Source: Myxococcaceae bacterium (lineage in GTDB: Bacteria > Myxococcota > Myxococcia > Myxococcales > Myxococcaceae). Taken from it: a DNA stretch of 55,755 nucleotides. The stretch is taken from assembly GCA_019694595.1 (NCBI GenBank), contig JAIBBQ010000021.1, forward strand, positions 1 to 55,755, in the 5' to 3' direction. The translations under genes were made by a program, and so were the position numbers. Below the pieces are notes generated by a model. That model was not told where the DNA came from and made no database searches. It saw only the letters and a list, made by a program, of their open reading frames with translations. Below, one piece after another: positions 1 to 6,788 of this stretch. Numbering within the stretch: position 1 is the stretch's first letter; every line of letters begins with the position of its first letter.

Positions 1-7
1 GGCCGGC

Positions 8-1174
8 TCAGCGCCGGCGACGGCGCACCAGCGCCACCGCCGCTGCGAGCACGCCGAAGGTCGGCGCGGAGCCACACCCGCACGCCACCTCGAAGGGTCG
101 CGTGCCCTGGCCGCCGCCGCCGACCGAGCCCCCGCCGGCGCTGGCCGAGCCCCCACCTCCACCGCCCGGGCGCTGCACCGAGAAGAGCGCCGGACTGCCG
201 GAGAGGAAGTCCACGTGGCGGGCAGTCACCTGGGCGGTACCGCGGTCGTCGAAGCGCACCGAGCCGGTGACCGCGGTGGCGCCCTTGGCAATCGTCCACA
301 CCCGGGACGCGGTGCCCTGGCAGTCGGGGACCGGATACAGCGTGGCGTCCTGCGTGCCCTGGACCACGACGTCCACGTCGTACGGCGCCGGGGCAGGGGA
401 CGACGTCTCCGAGTCGACCAGCCCGACCGTCACCCGGGCACAGTCCGCGGTGCTGAGCGGGCCGGCGTCGGAGCTGAGCACCACCGTGCTCGCCTGCGGG
501 TTCGGATCCACCCGCACGTCGTCGACGTCCACCTCGCCCTGGAAGCGCTCGTTGATGCTCACCGACTTGCCGACCTTCACCTGGTCGAGCGTCGCGCCCG
601 AGAAGTCGATGCCCGTCTGCCGCAGCAGCCGCTGCCCGTCGAAGTACAGCTCGCGCGCTCCGGAGGTGCTGTCGAGCCCCGTCACCACGCCTTCGAGCAG
701 ATGCCACCCGCCGTCGGAGTACGACGCGGAGTCCTGCGCGAAGGAGTAGGCGTCGCTGCGGTCGTGTCCCGCGAGCACCGTGCTGCCGCCGTAGGTGGCC
801 TCGAAGAAGTACGTGTTGAGCGAGGTGTTGAGCACCGCGACGTGCACGTTCTCCTGGGTGGCGGGCGTCAGGCGGCGCGTCCACAGCCGAACCCGGTACG
901 TCGGGCTGGCTCCGAGGCCCGAGACCTCGACGAAGGCGTGCTGCCCCGACCCCATCGCCCCGTTGGTGTCGATGACCGCCAGGCCGCCGTCGCCTCGGTG
1001 GGCCGCCGCACTCGAGGTGGCGATGCTGCACCCGGGGCCGGTGCTCGCCACCCAGCCCGCGCCGAGGAGCGCCGGGCGGTCGAACTCGTCATTCACCCGG
1101 CCCTGGCCGACGGTCTGCGCGTGGGTCGCGAGCGGCAAGAGGCTCAACGCCACGGTCAACGCGGTACGCAGCAC
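8..1174 (-). CDS. Secreted jelly-roll protein with MYXO-CTERM surface anchor
   Basis: Predicted 388-aa exported protein. The GTG start at 1174 is chosen because it is followed directly by a classic signal peptide (VLRTALTVALSLLPLATHA, cleavage at about residue 19); longer readings have no signal. Residues about 25-215 look like a LamG/concanavalin-type beta-sandwich (FDRP start, repeated G/W/Y strands, DVDDVRV end). A strand-rich segment of about 90 residues follows, possibly Ig-like. The tail is a Gly/Ser linker, then ACGCGS, a short hydrophobic stretch and five terminal arginines. This matches the MYXO-CTERM sorting signal (Cys, transmembrane stretch, Arg cluster) that myxobacteria use for surface display. 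Function is likely carbohydrate or surface binding, but the ligand cannot be read. It is transcribed divergently from the 1259 gene. Confidence 0.8.
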   Translation of the reverse strand: MLRTALTVALSLLPLATHAQTVGQGRVNDEFDRPALLGAGWVASTGPGCSIATSSAAAHRGDGGLAVIDTNGAMGSGQHAFVEVSGLGASPTYRVRLWTRRLTPATQENVHVAVLNTSLNTYFFEATYGGSTVLAGHDRSDAYSFAQDSASYSDGGWHLLEGVVTGLDSTSGARELYFDGQRLLRQTGIDFSGATLDQVKVGKSVSINERFQGEVDVDDVRVDPNPQASTVVLSSDAGPLSTADCARVTVGLVDSETSSPAPAPYDVDVVVQGTQDATLYPVPDCQGTASRVWTIAKGATAVTGSVRFDDRGTAQVTARHVDFLSGSPALFSVQRPGGGGGGSASAGGGSVGGGGQGTRPFEVACGCGSAPTFGVLAAAVALVRRRRR

Positions 1175-1242
1175 GGCGCCGCTGGTGTAACGAAGGTGTG
1201 CGCTGCGACGCAACGCTCGTGCCCGGGTGGCGCTGTCGGCGT

Positions 1243-1254
1243 CACCTCGAGGTG
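1243..1254. repeat. Perfect 12-bp palindrome CACCTCGAGGTG before the 1259 start
   Basis: CACCTCGAGGTG is fully self-complementary. Its right half (GAGGTG) lies 4 nt before the ATG at 1259 and can serve as its Shine-Dalgarno sequence, so the palindrome may be only a by-product of that. It lies in the 84-bp divergent gap between the gene starts at 1174 and 1259. The same arms, with a 5-nt spacer, recur at 25112-25130. Confidence 0.35.
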
Positions 1255-1258
1255 CGCT

Positions 1259-1651
1259 ATGCCCACCGCCATGGAGCCACAGTCCGACCCCGCGTGGGTG
1301 CCGTGCCTCGAAGGTCAGGTCTCGCAGGCCCGCGAGCTCGAGCGCGTGCTCGCCGAGCAAGGCATCGAGGCCCGACTGCAGAAGCCCCCGGCGAAGGCGT
1401 GCTGTGGCGGCAGCTGCGGCTGCGGCGCCAAGGTGCAGGTCGCGGTGCGCGAGGCCGACGTGCCCAAAGTGCAGGCCTTCTTCCGCGACGAGTGGGCGGA
1501 AGCCCTGCGCAAGGAAGGCACCCTCGCCCCCGACGCCGCCCTGGTGCAGCTGGGGATTCCCACCGACGGGGAACCCCCGTGTCCTGCCTGTGGCACCGCC
1601 GCTCCCCTGGTCGGTGGCGCCTGCAGCGACTGCGGGCTGCAGCTGGAGTAA
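1259..1651 (+). CDS. Small DUF2007-like protein with Cys-rich loop and zinc ribbon
   Basis: 130 aa, starting ATG at 1259 with GAGGTG just upstream; an in-frame ATG four codons later (1271) is an alternative. Residues about 10-80 have the form of DUF2007 'putative signal-transducing protein' domains (VPCLEGQVSQARELERVL ... AVREADVPKVQAFF). They are interrupted by a Cys-rich insert CCGGSCGCG, which could bind metal. The C-terminus carries CPACG and CSDCG, a two-knuckle zinc ribbon. The protein is soluble and cytoplasmic. It ends 13 bp before the HTTM membrane-protein gene and is probably co-transcribed with it. The fold calls are by eye, and no enzymatic residues are evident. Confidence 0.75.
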   Translation: MPTAMEPQSDPAWVPCLEGQVSQARELERVLAEQGIEARLQKPPAKACCGGSCGCGAKVQVAVREADVPKVQAFFRDEWAEALRKEGTLAPDAALVQLGIPTDGEPPCPACGTAAPLVGGACSDCGLQLE

Positions 1652-1664
1652 GCGCACCGCCGTC

Positions 1665-3524
1665 ATGGCGGACGCCAGCGCGGCGCAGACCACTCCGGCC
1701 CAGGAGCACCGGCCTTCGCTCGCCGCCCGGGCGCGGTGGCTGTGGCGCAAGACGGCCACCGCCGACCTGCGCACCCTGGCGCTCTTCCGCATCGCGCTGG
1801 GCACGCTGCTGCTCACCGACCTCTACGACCGCGCGGGCGGCAAGAACCTGGTCGCCTTCTTCACCAACCAGGGCTTGCTCACCAACCACTGGGCGCTCTT
1901 CCGCCCCATCGCCCCCGGCCAGTGGAGCCTGCTGTTCGGCCTGTCCACCGAGACCGAGGTGCGGCTCGCCTTCACCCTCATCGCCTGCATCTACGTGCTC
2001 TTCCTCGTCGGCTGGCGCACCCGGCTGATGGCGGTGCTGGTGGTGCTCGCCGAGGAGTCGGTGAACTGGCGCTTCCTGCTGCCGCAGCACGGCGGCAACG
2101 TGGTGATGAACATCCTCGTGGTGTGGGCGGTGTTCCTGCCGCTCGGCGAGCGCTGGAGCCTCGACGCGCTGCTGCGCTCGCTGCGCCGCTTCCCCGAGAG
2201 CAGCGTGGAGGCGCTCAACGCCCGCGCCTTCGTGCCCAAGCCGCTGCAGAGCGTCTCGCTGGCGACCCTGGGGCTCTCGCTCAACTTCGCCTTCATCTAC
2301 TTCTTCAACGCCGCCAACAAGAACGGCCGCCTCTGGGGCACCGGGCAGGCGGTGCACTACGTGCTGTGGGTCGACCGCATGTCGACCGCGTTCGCCGCCT
2401 GGCTGCGCATGCACGAGCCGTTCTGGTTCAGCCCCGTCGCCACCTACAGCGCGCTCATCATGGAGTGGTCGCTGCCCTTCCTCATCCTGTCGCCGGTGCG
2501 TCAGTTCAAGACGCGCCCGGTGGTCATCGCCTTCATCATCGCGCTCCACGGCGGCATCTCGCTGATGCTGACGCTGGGGCCGTTCTCGTACTCGATGATG
2601 GCCTTCTCGATGAGCATGCCGCTCGCCGCGCACTGGGCCTTCCTCGAAGGCCGGCTGCGGCGGCCGGACCTCGCCACCGCGGTGCGCGTCGACTTCGCCC
2701 ACCCGCGCGCCCGGCTCCTCGCGCGCGTGCTGGCGCGGCTCGACGGCCTGGGACACCTGCGCTTCGAGCAGGGCGCGGCAGGCAAGCCGTTCTCCGTGCT
2801 GCAGGGCGGGCAGGAGCAGGTGGGCCTCGCCGCCTGGGCGGCCTGCGCGCGGGCGCTGCCGCTCGGCGTGGTGCTCGCGGTGCCGTTCCGGGTGCCCTTC
2901 CTCGCCGACCTGGCTCGCGCGGTGGTGAAGTTCGTCGCCGGCTTCCTGCTCGAGTCGCCCGCGGTGGTGCCCGAGACGGCGCCCGCCGGCGGGCCGCTGT
3001 CGCGGCGCCTGCGCTTCCTCCCGCGCGTGGCGCTGCCGTCGGTCATCGTGGTCGCGATGCTGACCCAGCTCGCGATGGAGTCGATGCCGCCCGGCTACAA
3101 GCTCACCTGGCGGCCGCAGTTCCTCACCTCGGTGGTGGAGTACCTGCAGATTCTCCAGGGCTGGAGCATGTTCGCCCCCAACCCGCTCACCGACGACCAC
3201 CGCCTGGTGGTGGACGCCACGCTCGCCGACGGCACCCACGTCGACCCGCTCACCCATCAGCCGCCCGACTTCGAGCCGTACCTGCACGGGCCGTGGGGCT
3301 TCGACCAGGGGTGGGGCGAGATGCACGGCCGCATGCGCAACTGGCCCGACCACTGGCGCAACTTCCGCGATTACCTGATGCGCATCCCCACGCTGGAAGG
3401 CTGGCCGGAGAACCAACGCATCGTGGCGCTCGAGGTCTGGGACGTCGCCGCCAACAACCCGGTGCCCGGCTCGACCGAGCACACCGACGTGGTCAAGAAG
3501 AAGCTCTTCGACCAGTCCCTGTGA
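1665..3524 (+). CDS. HTTM-domain integral membrane protein
   Basis: 619 aa. The N-terminal half (about 30-330) fits the HTTM ('horizontally transferred transmembrane') domain shared with vitamin-K-dependent gamma-carboxylase: DLRTLALFRIALGTLLLTDL, GLLTNHWALF and an ESVNWRFLLPQHGGN loop, followed by repeated membrane helices. A further helix lies near residue 460. The C-terminal part, after about residue 490, contains QGWSMFAPNPLTDDHR, typical of bacterial HTTM proteins. The full carboxylase catalytic region is not recognisable, so enzymatic activity is uncertain. The ATG at 1665 begins a hydrophilic leader before helix 1. The gene converges with the TetR gene and overlaps it tail-to-tail by 32 bp. 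Confidence 0.8.
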   Translation: MADASAAQTTPAQEHRPSLAARARWLWRKTATADLRTLALFRIALGTLLLTDLYDRAGGKNLVAFFTNQGLLTNHWALFRPIAPGQWSLLFGLSTETEVRLAFTLIACIYVLFLVGWRTRLMAVLVVLAEESVNWRFLLPQHGGNVVMNILVVWAVFLPLGERWSLDALLRSLRRFPESSVEALNARAFVPKPLQSVSLATLGLSLNFAFIYFFNAANKNGRLWGTGQAVHYVLWVDRMSTAFAAWLRMHEPFWFSPVATYSALIMEWSLPFLILSPVRQFKTRPVVIAFIIALHGGISLMLTLGPFSYSMMAFSMSMPLAAHWAFLEGRLRRPDLATAVRVDFAHPRARLLARVLARLDGLGHLRFEQGAAGKPFSVLQGGQEQVGLAAWAACARALPLGVVLAVPFRVPFLADLARAVVKFVAGFLLESPAVVPETAPAGGPLSRRLRFLPRVALPSVIVVAMLTQLAMESMPPGYKLTWRPQFLTSVVEYLQILQGWSMFAPNPLTDDHRLVVDATLADGTHVDPLTHQPPDFEPYLHGPWGFDQGWGEMHGRMRNWPDHWRNFRDYLMRIPTLEGWPENQRIVALEVWDVAANNPVPGSTEHTDVVKKKLFDQSL

Positions 3525-4197
3525 CGCTGATGTGGCCGACGTAGCGCAGCAGCATCGTGGTGAGCTCGTCCACCACCCGCTCGTCGGTGAGCCACTCGGG
3601 CTTCTCGCTGGTGATGCGCAGCTCCATGCCTTCCATCGCGCCCACGATGATGAAGGTGGCGAGCTCGACGTCGAGCGGCCGCAGCTGCGGCGCGTAGAAC
3701 TCGAGCAGCGCCCGCACCAGCACGTCGCCCCGGGAGCGGATGAACTGCTTCTGCGGCACGCCCACCTTCTCCGCCGCCGCCAGGAGCTCGCGGTGCAGCG
3801 CCGGGTCGAGCGCGTGCGCTTCCAGCATCGCCTTCACCAGCATGCGCGCCAGCACCTCGAGCGGCTGGCCGAGCAGCGACGGGTCGGGGGTGAGAATCGC
3901 CTCCAGCTCGGCGACGTGCTGCTCCACCAGCGCGCGGATCAGCGCCTCCTTCGACGGGAAGTACTGGTACAGCGAGCCGACCGAGACCCCCGCGAGCTGG
4001 GCGATGGCGTTGGTCGACAGGCCGTCGTACCCCCGCCTGGTCAGAATGCGAGCAGTTGCTCGCAAAATGGCGTCGACGGTGGCCCGGGCGCGCGCCTGGG
4101 TGGGCGCCTTCCGAGGAGACAGCTGGGGGCCCTTGCGGGTGGGTGGTTTCCTGGCCAATGCGAGTACCGAACGTGAGCGGTTGCTCGCATTATACAC
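3493..4197 (-). CDS. TetR-family transcriptional repressor
   Basis: Up to 234 aa. A TetR-type helix-turn-helix lies at about residues 42-90 (AILRATARILTRRGYDGLS ... AQLAGVSVGSLYQYFPSKEAL), followed by an all-helical ligand domain. The longest start is GTG 4197, but a perfect TATAAT on the same strand (4189-4194) overlaps it. If that box is the -10 element, translation must begin later; TTG at 4158 is the best in-frame candidate. Two palindromic sites built on TGCGAGCA/TGCTCGCA lie here: one over the promoter and one inside this gene, in the codons for ILRATARIL. The regulator is divergent from the COQ4-like gene, which it probably represses along with itself. Confidence 0.88.
   Translation of the reverse strand: MYNASNRSRSVLALARKPPTRKGPQLSPRKAPTQARARATVDAILRATARILTRRGYDGLSTNAIAQLAGVSVGSLYQYFPSKEALIRALVEQHVAELEAILTPDPSLLGQPLEVLARMLVKAMLEAHALDPALHRELLAAAEKVGVPQKQFIRSRGDVLVRALLEFYAPQLRPLDVELATFIIVGAMEGMELRITSEKPEWLTDERVVDELTTMLLRYVGHISVTGTGRRASS
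4047..4064. promoter_or_regulatory. Perfect palindrome inside the TetR gene (probable second operator)
   Basis: TGCGAGCAGTTGCTCGCA is a perfect 8+2+8 inverted repeat within the coding sequence of the TetR repressor (helix 1 codons). It shares the central GT and the full right arm with the promoter-proximal site at 4172-4189. Centre-to-centre distance is 125 bp, close to 12 helical turns, which would suit a looped repressor complex or a roadblock. Identity as an operator is inferred from repeat identity only. Confidence 0.6.
4172..4189. promoter_or_regulatory. Probable TetR operator between divergent genes
   Basis: CGTGAGCGGTTGCTCGCA is an imperfect version of the palindrome at 4047-4064: same centre, identical right arm, three mismatches in the left arm. 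It abuts the TATAAT of the tetR promoter and lies 38 bp upstream of the COQ4-like start at 4227. A further inverted half-site (ATGCGAG at 4158-4164) pairs with CTCGCAT at 4184-4190. The position suits repression of both divergent genes. Confidence 0.65.
4189..4194 (-). promoter_or_regulatory. Consensus -10 box (TATAAT) for tetR
   Basis: A perfect TATAAT reads on the minus strand in a region otherwise near 65-70% GC. No good -35 hexamer is seen at 16-18 bp. The box touches the operator at 4172-4189 and overlaps the longest possible tetR start codon. Confidence 0.45.
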
Positions 4198-4226
4198 CCA
4201 TCAACCGCGGCACACGAGGGACGACC

Positions 4227-4940
4227 ATGAATCCATTCAAGCAGGTGTGGCTCCTGGGGAAGCTGGGGTGGGCGGGCATCACGGTGCTGCGCGACCCCAA
4301 CCGGCTCGACCAGGTCTTCGGGGTGGCCGACGGCCTCGCCGAGACGCAGCCGCAGATGATGGCCGACATGGCGAAGGCGCTGGCGGTGGACCCGGTGGGG
4401 GCGAGCGCTCTCGCCGAGCGCCCGCGGGTGGGGCTGCTCGACGTGAAGGTGCTGTCCGCGATGCCCGAAGGCACCTTCGGCCGGGCGGCTGGCGACTACT
4501 TCGTCACCCAGGGGCTCGACCCCGCGGCGCTGCCGCAGCGGCCGGCGAACGACGACACCAGCTACATGCAGGCGCACCTCTACGAGACGCACGACCTCTG
4601 GCACGTGGTGACCGGCTTCGGCACCGACGTCGCCGGCGAGCTCGGGCTGCAGGCCTTCTACGCCGCGCAGGTGCCCGGCAAGCTGCCGTGGGCGCTGCTC
4701 GCCATCGGCTTGCTCAACACGCTCTTCTTCCGCTTCGACGACGGCGTACGCCGGCTCGAGGCCATCACCCGCGGCTGGCGCATGGGGCGCGAGGCCAGGC
4801 AGCTGTTCGGCGTGCGCTGGGCGGAGCTGCTGGCGCTGCCGCTCGGCCAGGTGCGCGCGCAGCTGAAGGTCACCCCGGTCGAGCCGCTCCCCCAGGCCCC
4901 GAGCCTCGCGCTGGTGCCCCGGACCGCCACCGCGGCCTGA
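4227..4940 (+). CDS. COQ4-family protein
   Basis: 237 aa, ATG at 4227. The core carries the COQ4 signature HDLWH (residues 122-126) followed after exactly 11 residues by Glu138, the HDxxHx11E metal-binding motif of the family. A GFGTDVAGELGLQAF stretch and a Pro-rich tail follow. In ubiquinone-producing organisms Coq4 acts on the head group of the quinone precursor (reported as C1 oxidative decarboxylation) and organises the Coq complex. Here no other quinone gene is nearby, and the gene is paired only with a divergent TetR regulator, so the substrate is unknown. It ends 3 bp from the convergent esterase gene. Family assignment is firm; the function is open. Confidence 0.82.
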   Translation: MNPFKQVWLLGKLGWAGITVLRDPNRLDQVFGVADGLAETQPQMMADMAKALAVDPVGASALAERPRVGLLDVKVLSAMPEGTFGRAAGDYFVTQGLDPAALPQRPANDDTSYMQAHLYETHDLWHVVTGFGTDVAGELGLQAFYAAQVPGKLPWALLAIGLLNTLFFRFDDGVRRLEAITRGWRMGREARQLFGVRWAELLALPLGQVRAQLKVTPVEPLPQAPSLALVPRTATAA

Positions 4941-4943
4941 GCG

Positions 4944-6752
4944 TCAGCGCGCCGCGCGGCACGCTTCGATGGCGTCGTAGCGCTCGCGCTGCAGGAAGTT
5001 GATGGCCACCAGCCCCGAGAGCGCCTCGCAGCGCTCTGGCTGGGTGAGCCGCTCGTCGGACAGCACCTGGGTCACCACCGCGTCGATGGTCTCCACCGAG
5101 CGCTGGGTGGTGATGCCCACCGGGGCCCCGTCGAGCGCGAGGAAGCGCGGCCCGTCGCCCGCCGTGGCCCGCGGCCACTCGGGGTTGCCGGCCACGCCGC
5201 CGTTGCCCGGTGCGCCGGTGCGCGCGAACTGCGCCCAGTAGCCGCGCATCGCCGCCGAGAGCTGCTCCCGCTCGACGAGCGTCTCGGGGCCGTAGATGCG
5301 CCCGAGCGGGCCGTCGAAGCCGCCGAGCACGAAGGGAATCTCGAGGCCGTGGCCGGCGCCCAGCATCTGCTTGAGGTCGGTGCCGAAGAAGCGGCGCTCC
5401 TCGTCCCAGTCGAAGCGGTAGCTGAAGACGTCGCGCGCCCCCGACGCCAGCATGGCGTCGACCGGGCCGTCGACCGCCCACGCGCGCCACAGCCGCGAGA
5501 AGCCCTCGCTCGCCGCCTGGTACCTGGCCTCGTCGCGGATCCGCGGGAGCAGGCCGAAGAGCTTCCAGGTGAAGCGGGGGTCGAAGAAGAAGAAGAGCTT
5601 CGCCTCGTCGCGGTTGCTGCCGGTGAGCACCGGCACCTGGTTCCACCCGCCGGGGGTGGCGAAGACGTCGCGCCAGCTGGCCTTCGGCAACACCGCGCCG
5701 TCGCCGAACACCATCGGGAGGTCGAGCATCCTGAGCGCGCGCTGGGGGCCTTGCTGCGCGGCGAGGAGCAGCGCGCTGGCGCTCTGACCGCGGAGGTACC
5801 GGGCGAGCTCGGTGTGGCCCATCGCCGCGAGCCTGGTCTTCGCCTCCGCGCGGTCCTTCGCCAGCCCGTCGCGCACCAGCAGCCGCGCCGCGAGTTCCTG
5901 GCTGCTGTTGGCGTGGCCGGGCACCGGGTCGTCGGTGAAGTGCTCCGCGTACTCGAGCGACGCGCTGGCGAGCACCGGGCTCTGGGCGATGGCGCGGTGG
6001 AAGAGGCCCTTCGCCCTGGGCGACAGCAGCAGCGAGTAGACGTTCTCGCCCCCCGCGGACTCTCCGAAGATGGTCACGTTCCCCGGGTCGCCCCCGAAGG
6101 CCGCGGCGTTGTCCCGCACCCACTCCAGCGCCGCCACCAGGTCGAGCGTGCCGAAGTTGCCCGAGGCGTCGTCCTCTCCGGCGCCGTCGCGCAGCGCTTC
6201 CAGGCGGAACCACCCGAGCGGCCCCAGGCGGTAGTGCACCGAGATGGCCAGCACCTTCTGCTCCGCGGCGAGGCGCCCGAGGTCGTACAGGCCCGCGCCG
6301 CCGATGCTGTTGCCTCCGCCGTGGATCCACACCATCACCGGCAGCCGGGCCTCCCCCGTCGGGACCTGGCCCTGGGCGAAGGGCGGCGCCCAGACGTTGA
6401 GCGCCAGGCAATCCTCGCTGCCGGCGAGCTCGTCGCCATCGACCACCGCGCCCACCGCGAGCTCGGTGTCGGGCTGCGGGCAGACCTGCGCGTAGCGCCG
6501 CGCCTCGAAGGGAGCGGTCCACGGCGCGGGCTTCTGCGGCGCGCGCCAGCGCAGCGGGCCCACCGGCGGCGCCGCGAAGGGAATGCCCAGCCAGGCGTGG
6601 CTCCCGGCCTGCCCGGCGCCGCCCACCACCGGCCCCGTCGTCGTCGCCCGGGCCGTCTCCGGCGCCAGCTCGGCGACCGACCACGCCGGGCGGACGGTGC
6701 GGCACGCGCCGAAGAGAACCAGGGTCGAGCAGGCGAGCAGGCGAGCGGTCAT
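4944..6752 (-). CDS. Type-B carboxylesterase lipoprotein
   Basis: 602 aa alpha/beta-hydrolase of the carboxylesterase/cholinesterase family. The N-terminal signal ends in lipobox LFGAC (Cys17), so it is probably a membrane-anchored periplasmic or surface esterase. Family marks: GIPFAAPPVG (about 56-65), SEDCLALNVW (about 112), oxyanion motif HGGG (about 144-147), nucleophile elbow GESAGG with Ser232, Glu383 in SNRDEAK, and His468 in GAGHGLEIPF, so the triad is complete. It lies 36 bp behind the end of the MoxR/VWA operon on the same strand, with a short hairpin (6760-6774) between. The natural ester substrate cannot be read. Confidence 0.9.
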   Translation of the reverse strand: MTARLLACSTLVLFGACRTVRPAWSVAELAPETARATTTGPVVGGAGQAGSHAWLGIPFAAPPVGPLRWRAPQKPAPWTAPFEARRYAQVCPQPDTELAVGAVVDGDELAGSEDCLALNVWAPPFAQGQVPTGEARLPVMVWIHGGGNSIGGAGLYDLGRLAAEQKVLAISVHYRLGPLGWFRLEALRDGAGEDDASGNFGTLDLVAALEWVRDNAAAFGGDPGNVTIFGESAGGENVYSLLLSPRAKGLFHRAIAQSPVLASASLEYAEHFTDDPVPGHANSSQELAARLLVRDGLAKDRAEAKTRLAAMGHTELARYLRGQSASALLLAAQQGPQRALRMLDLPMVFGDGAVLPKASWRDVFATPGGWNQVPVLTGSNRDEAKLFFFFDPRFTWKLFGLLPRIRDEARYQAASEGFSRLWRAWAVDGPVDAMLASGARDVFSYRFDWDEERRFFGTDLKQMLGAGHGLEIPFVLGGFDGPLGRIYGPETLVEREQLSAAMRGYWAQFARTGAPGNGGVAGNPEWPRATAGDGPRFLALDGAPVGITTQRSVETIDAVVTQVLSDERLTQPERCEALSGLVAINFLQRERYDAIEACRAAR

Positions 6753-6759
6753 GGCGCTC

Positions 6760-6774
6760 TGGGCTCTTAGCCCA
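6760..6774 (-). terminator. Short hairpin after the MoxR/VWA operon
   Basis: TGGGCT-CTT-AGCCCA gives a 6-bp stem with a 3-nt loop, lying between the stop of the VWA-like gene (6789) and the esterase start (6752). No T-tract follows on the minus strand, so it is only a possible weak terminator or attenuator. Confidence 0.25.
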
Positions 6775-6788
6775 CCTCGCCGGCCGCG

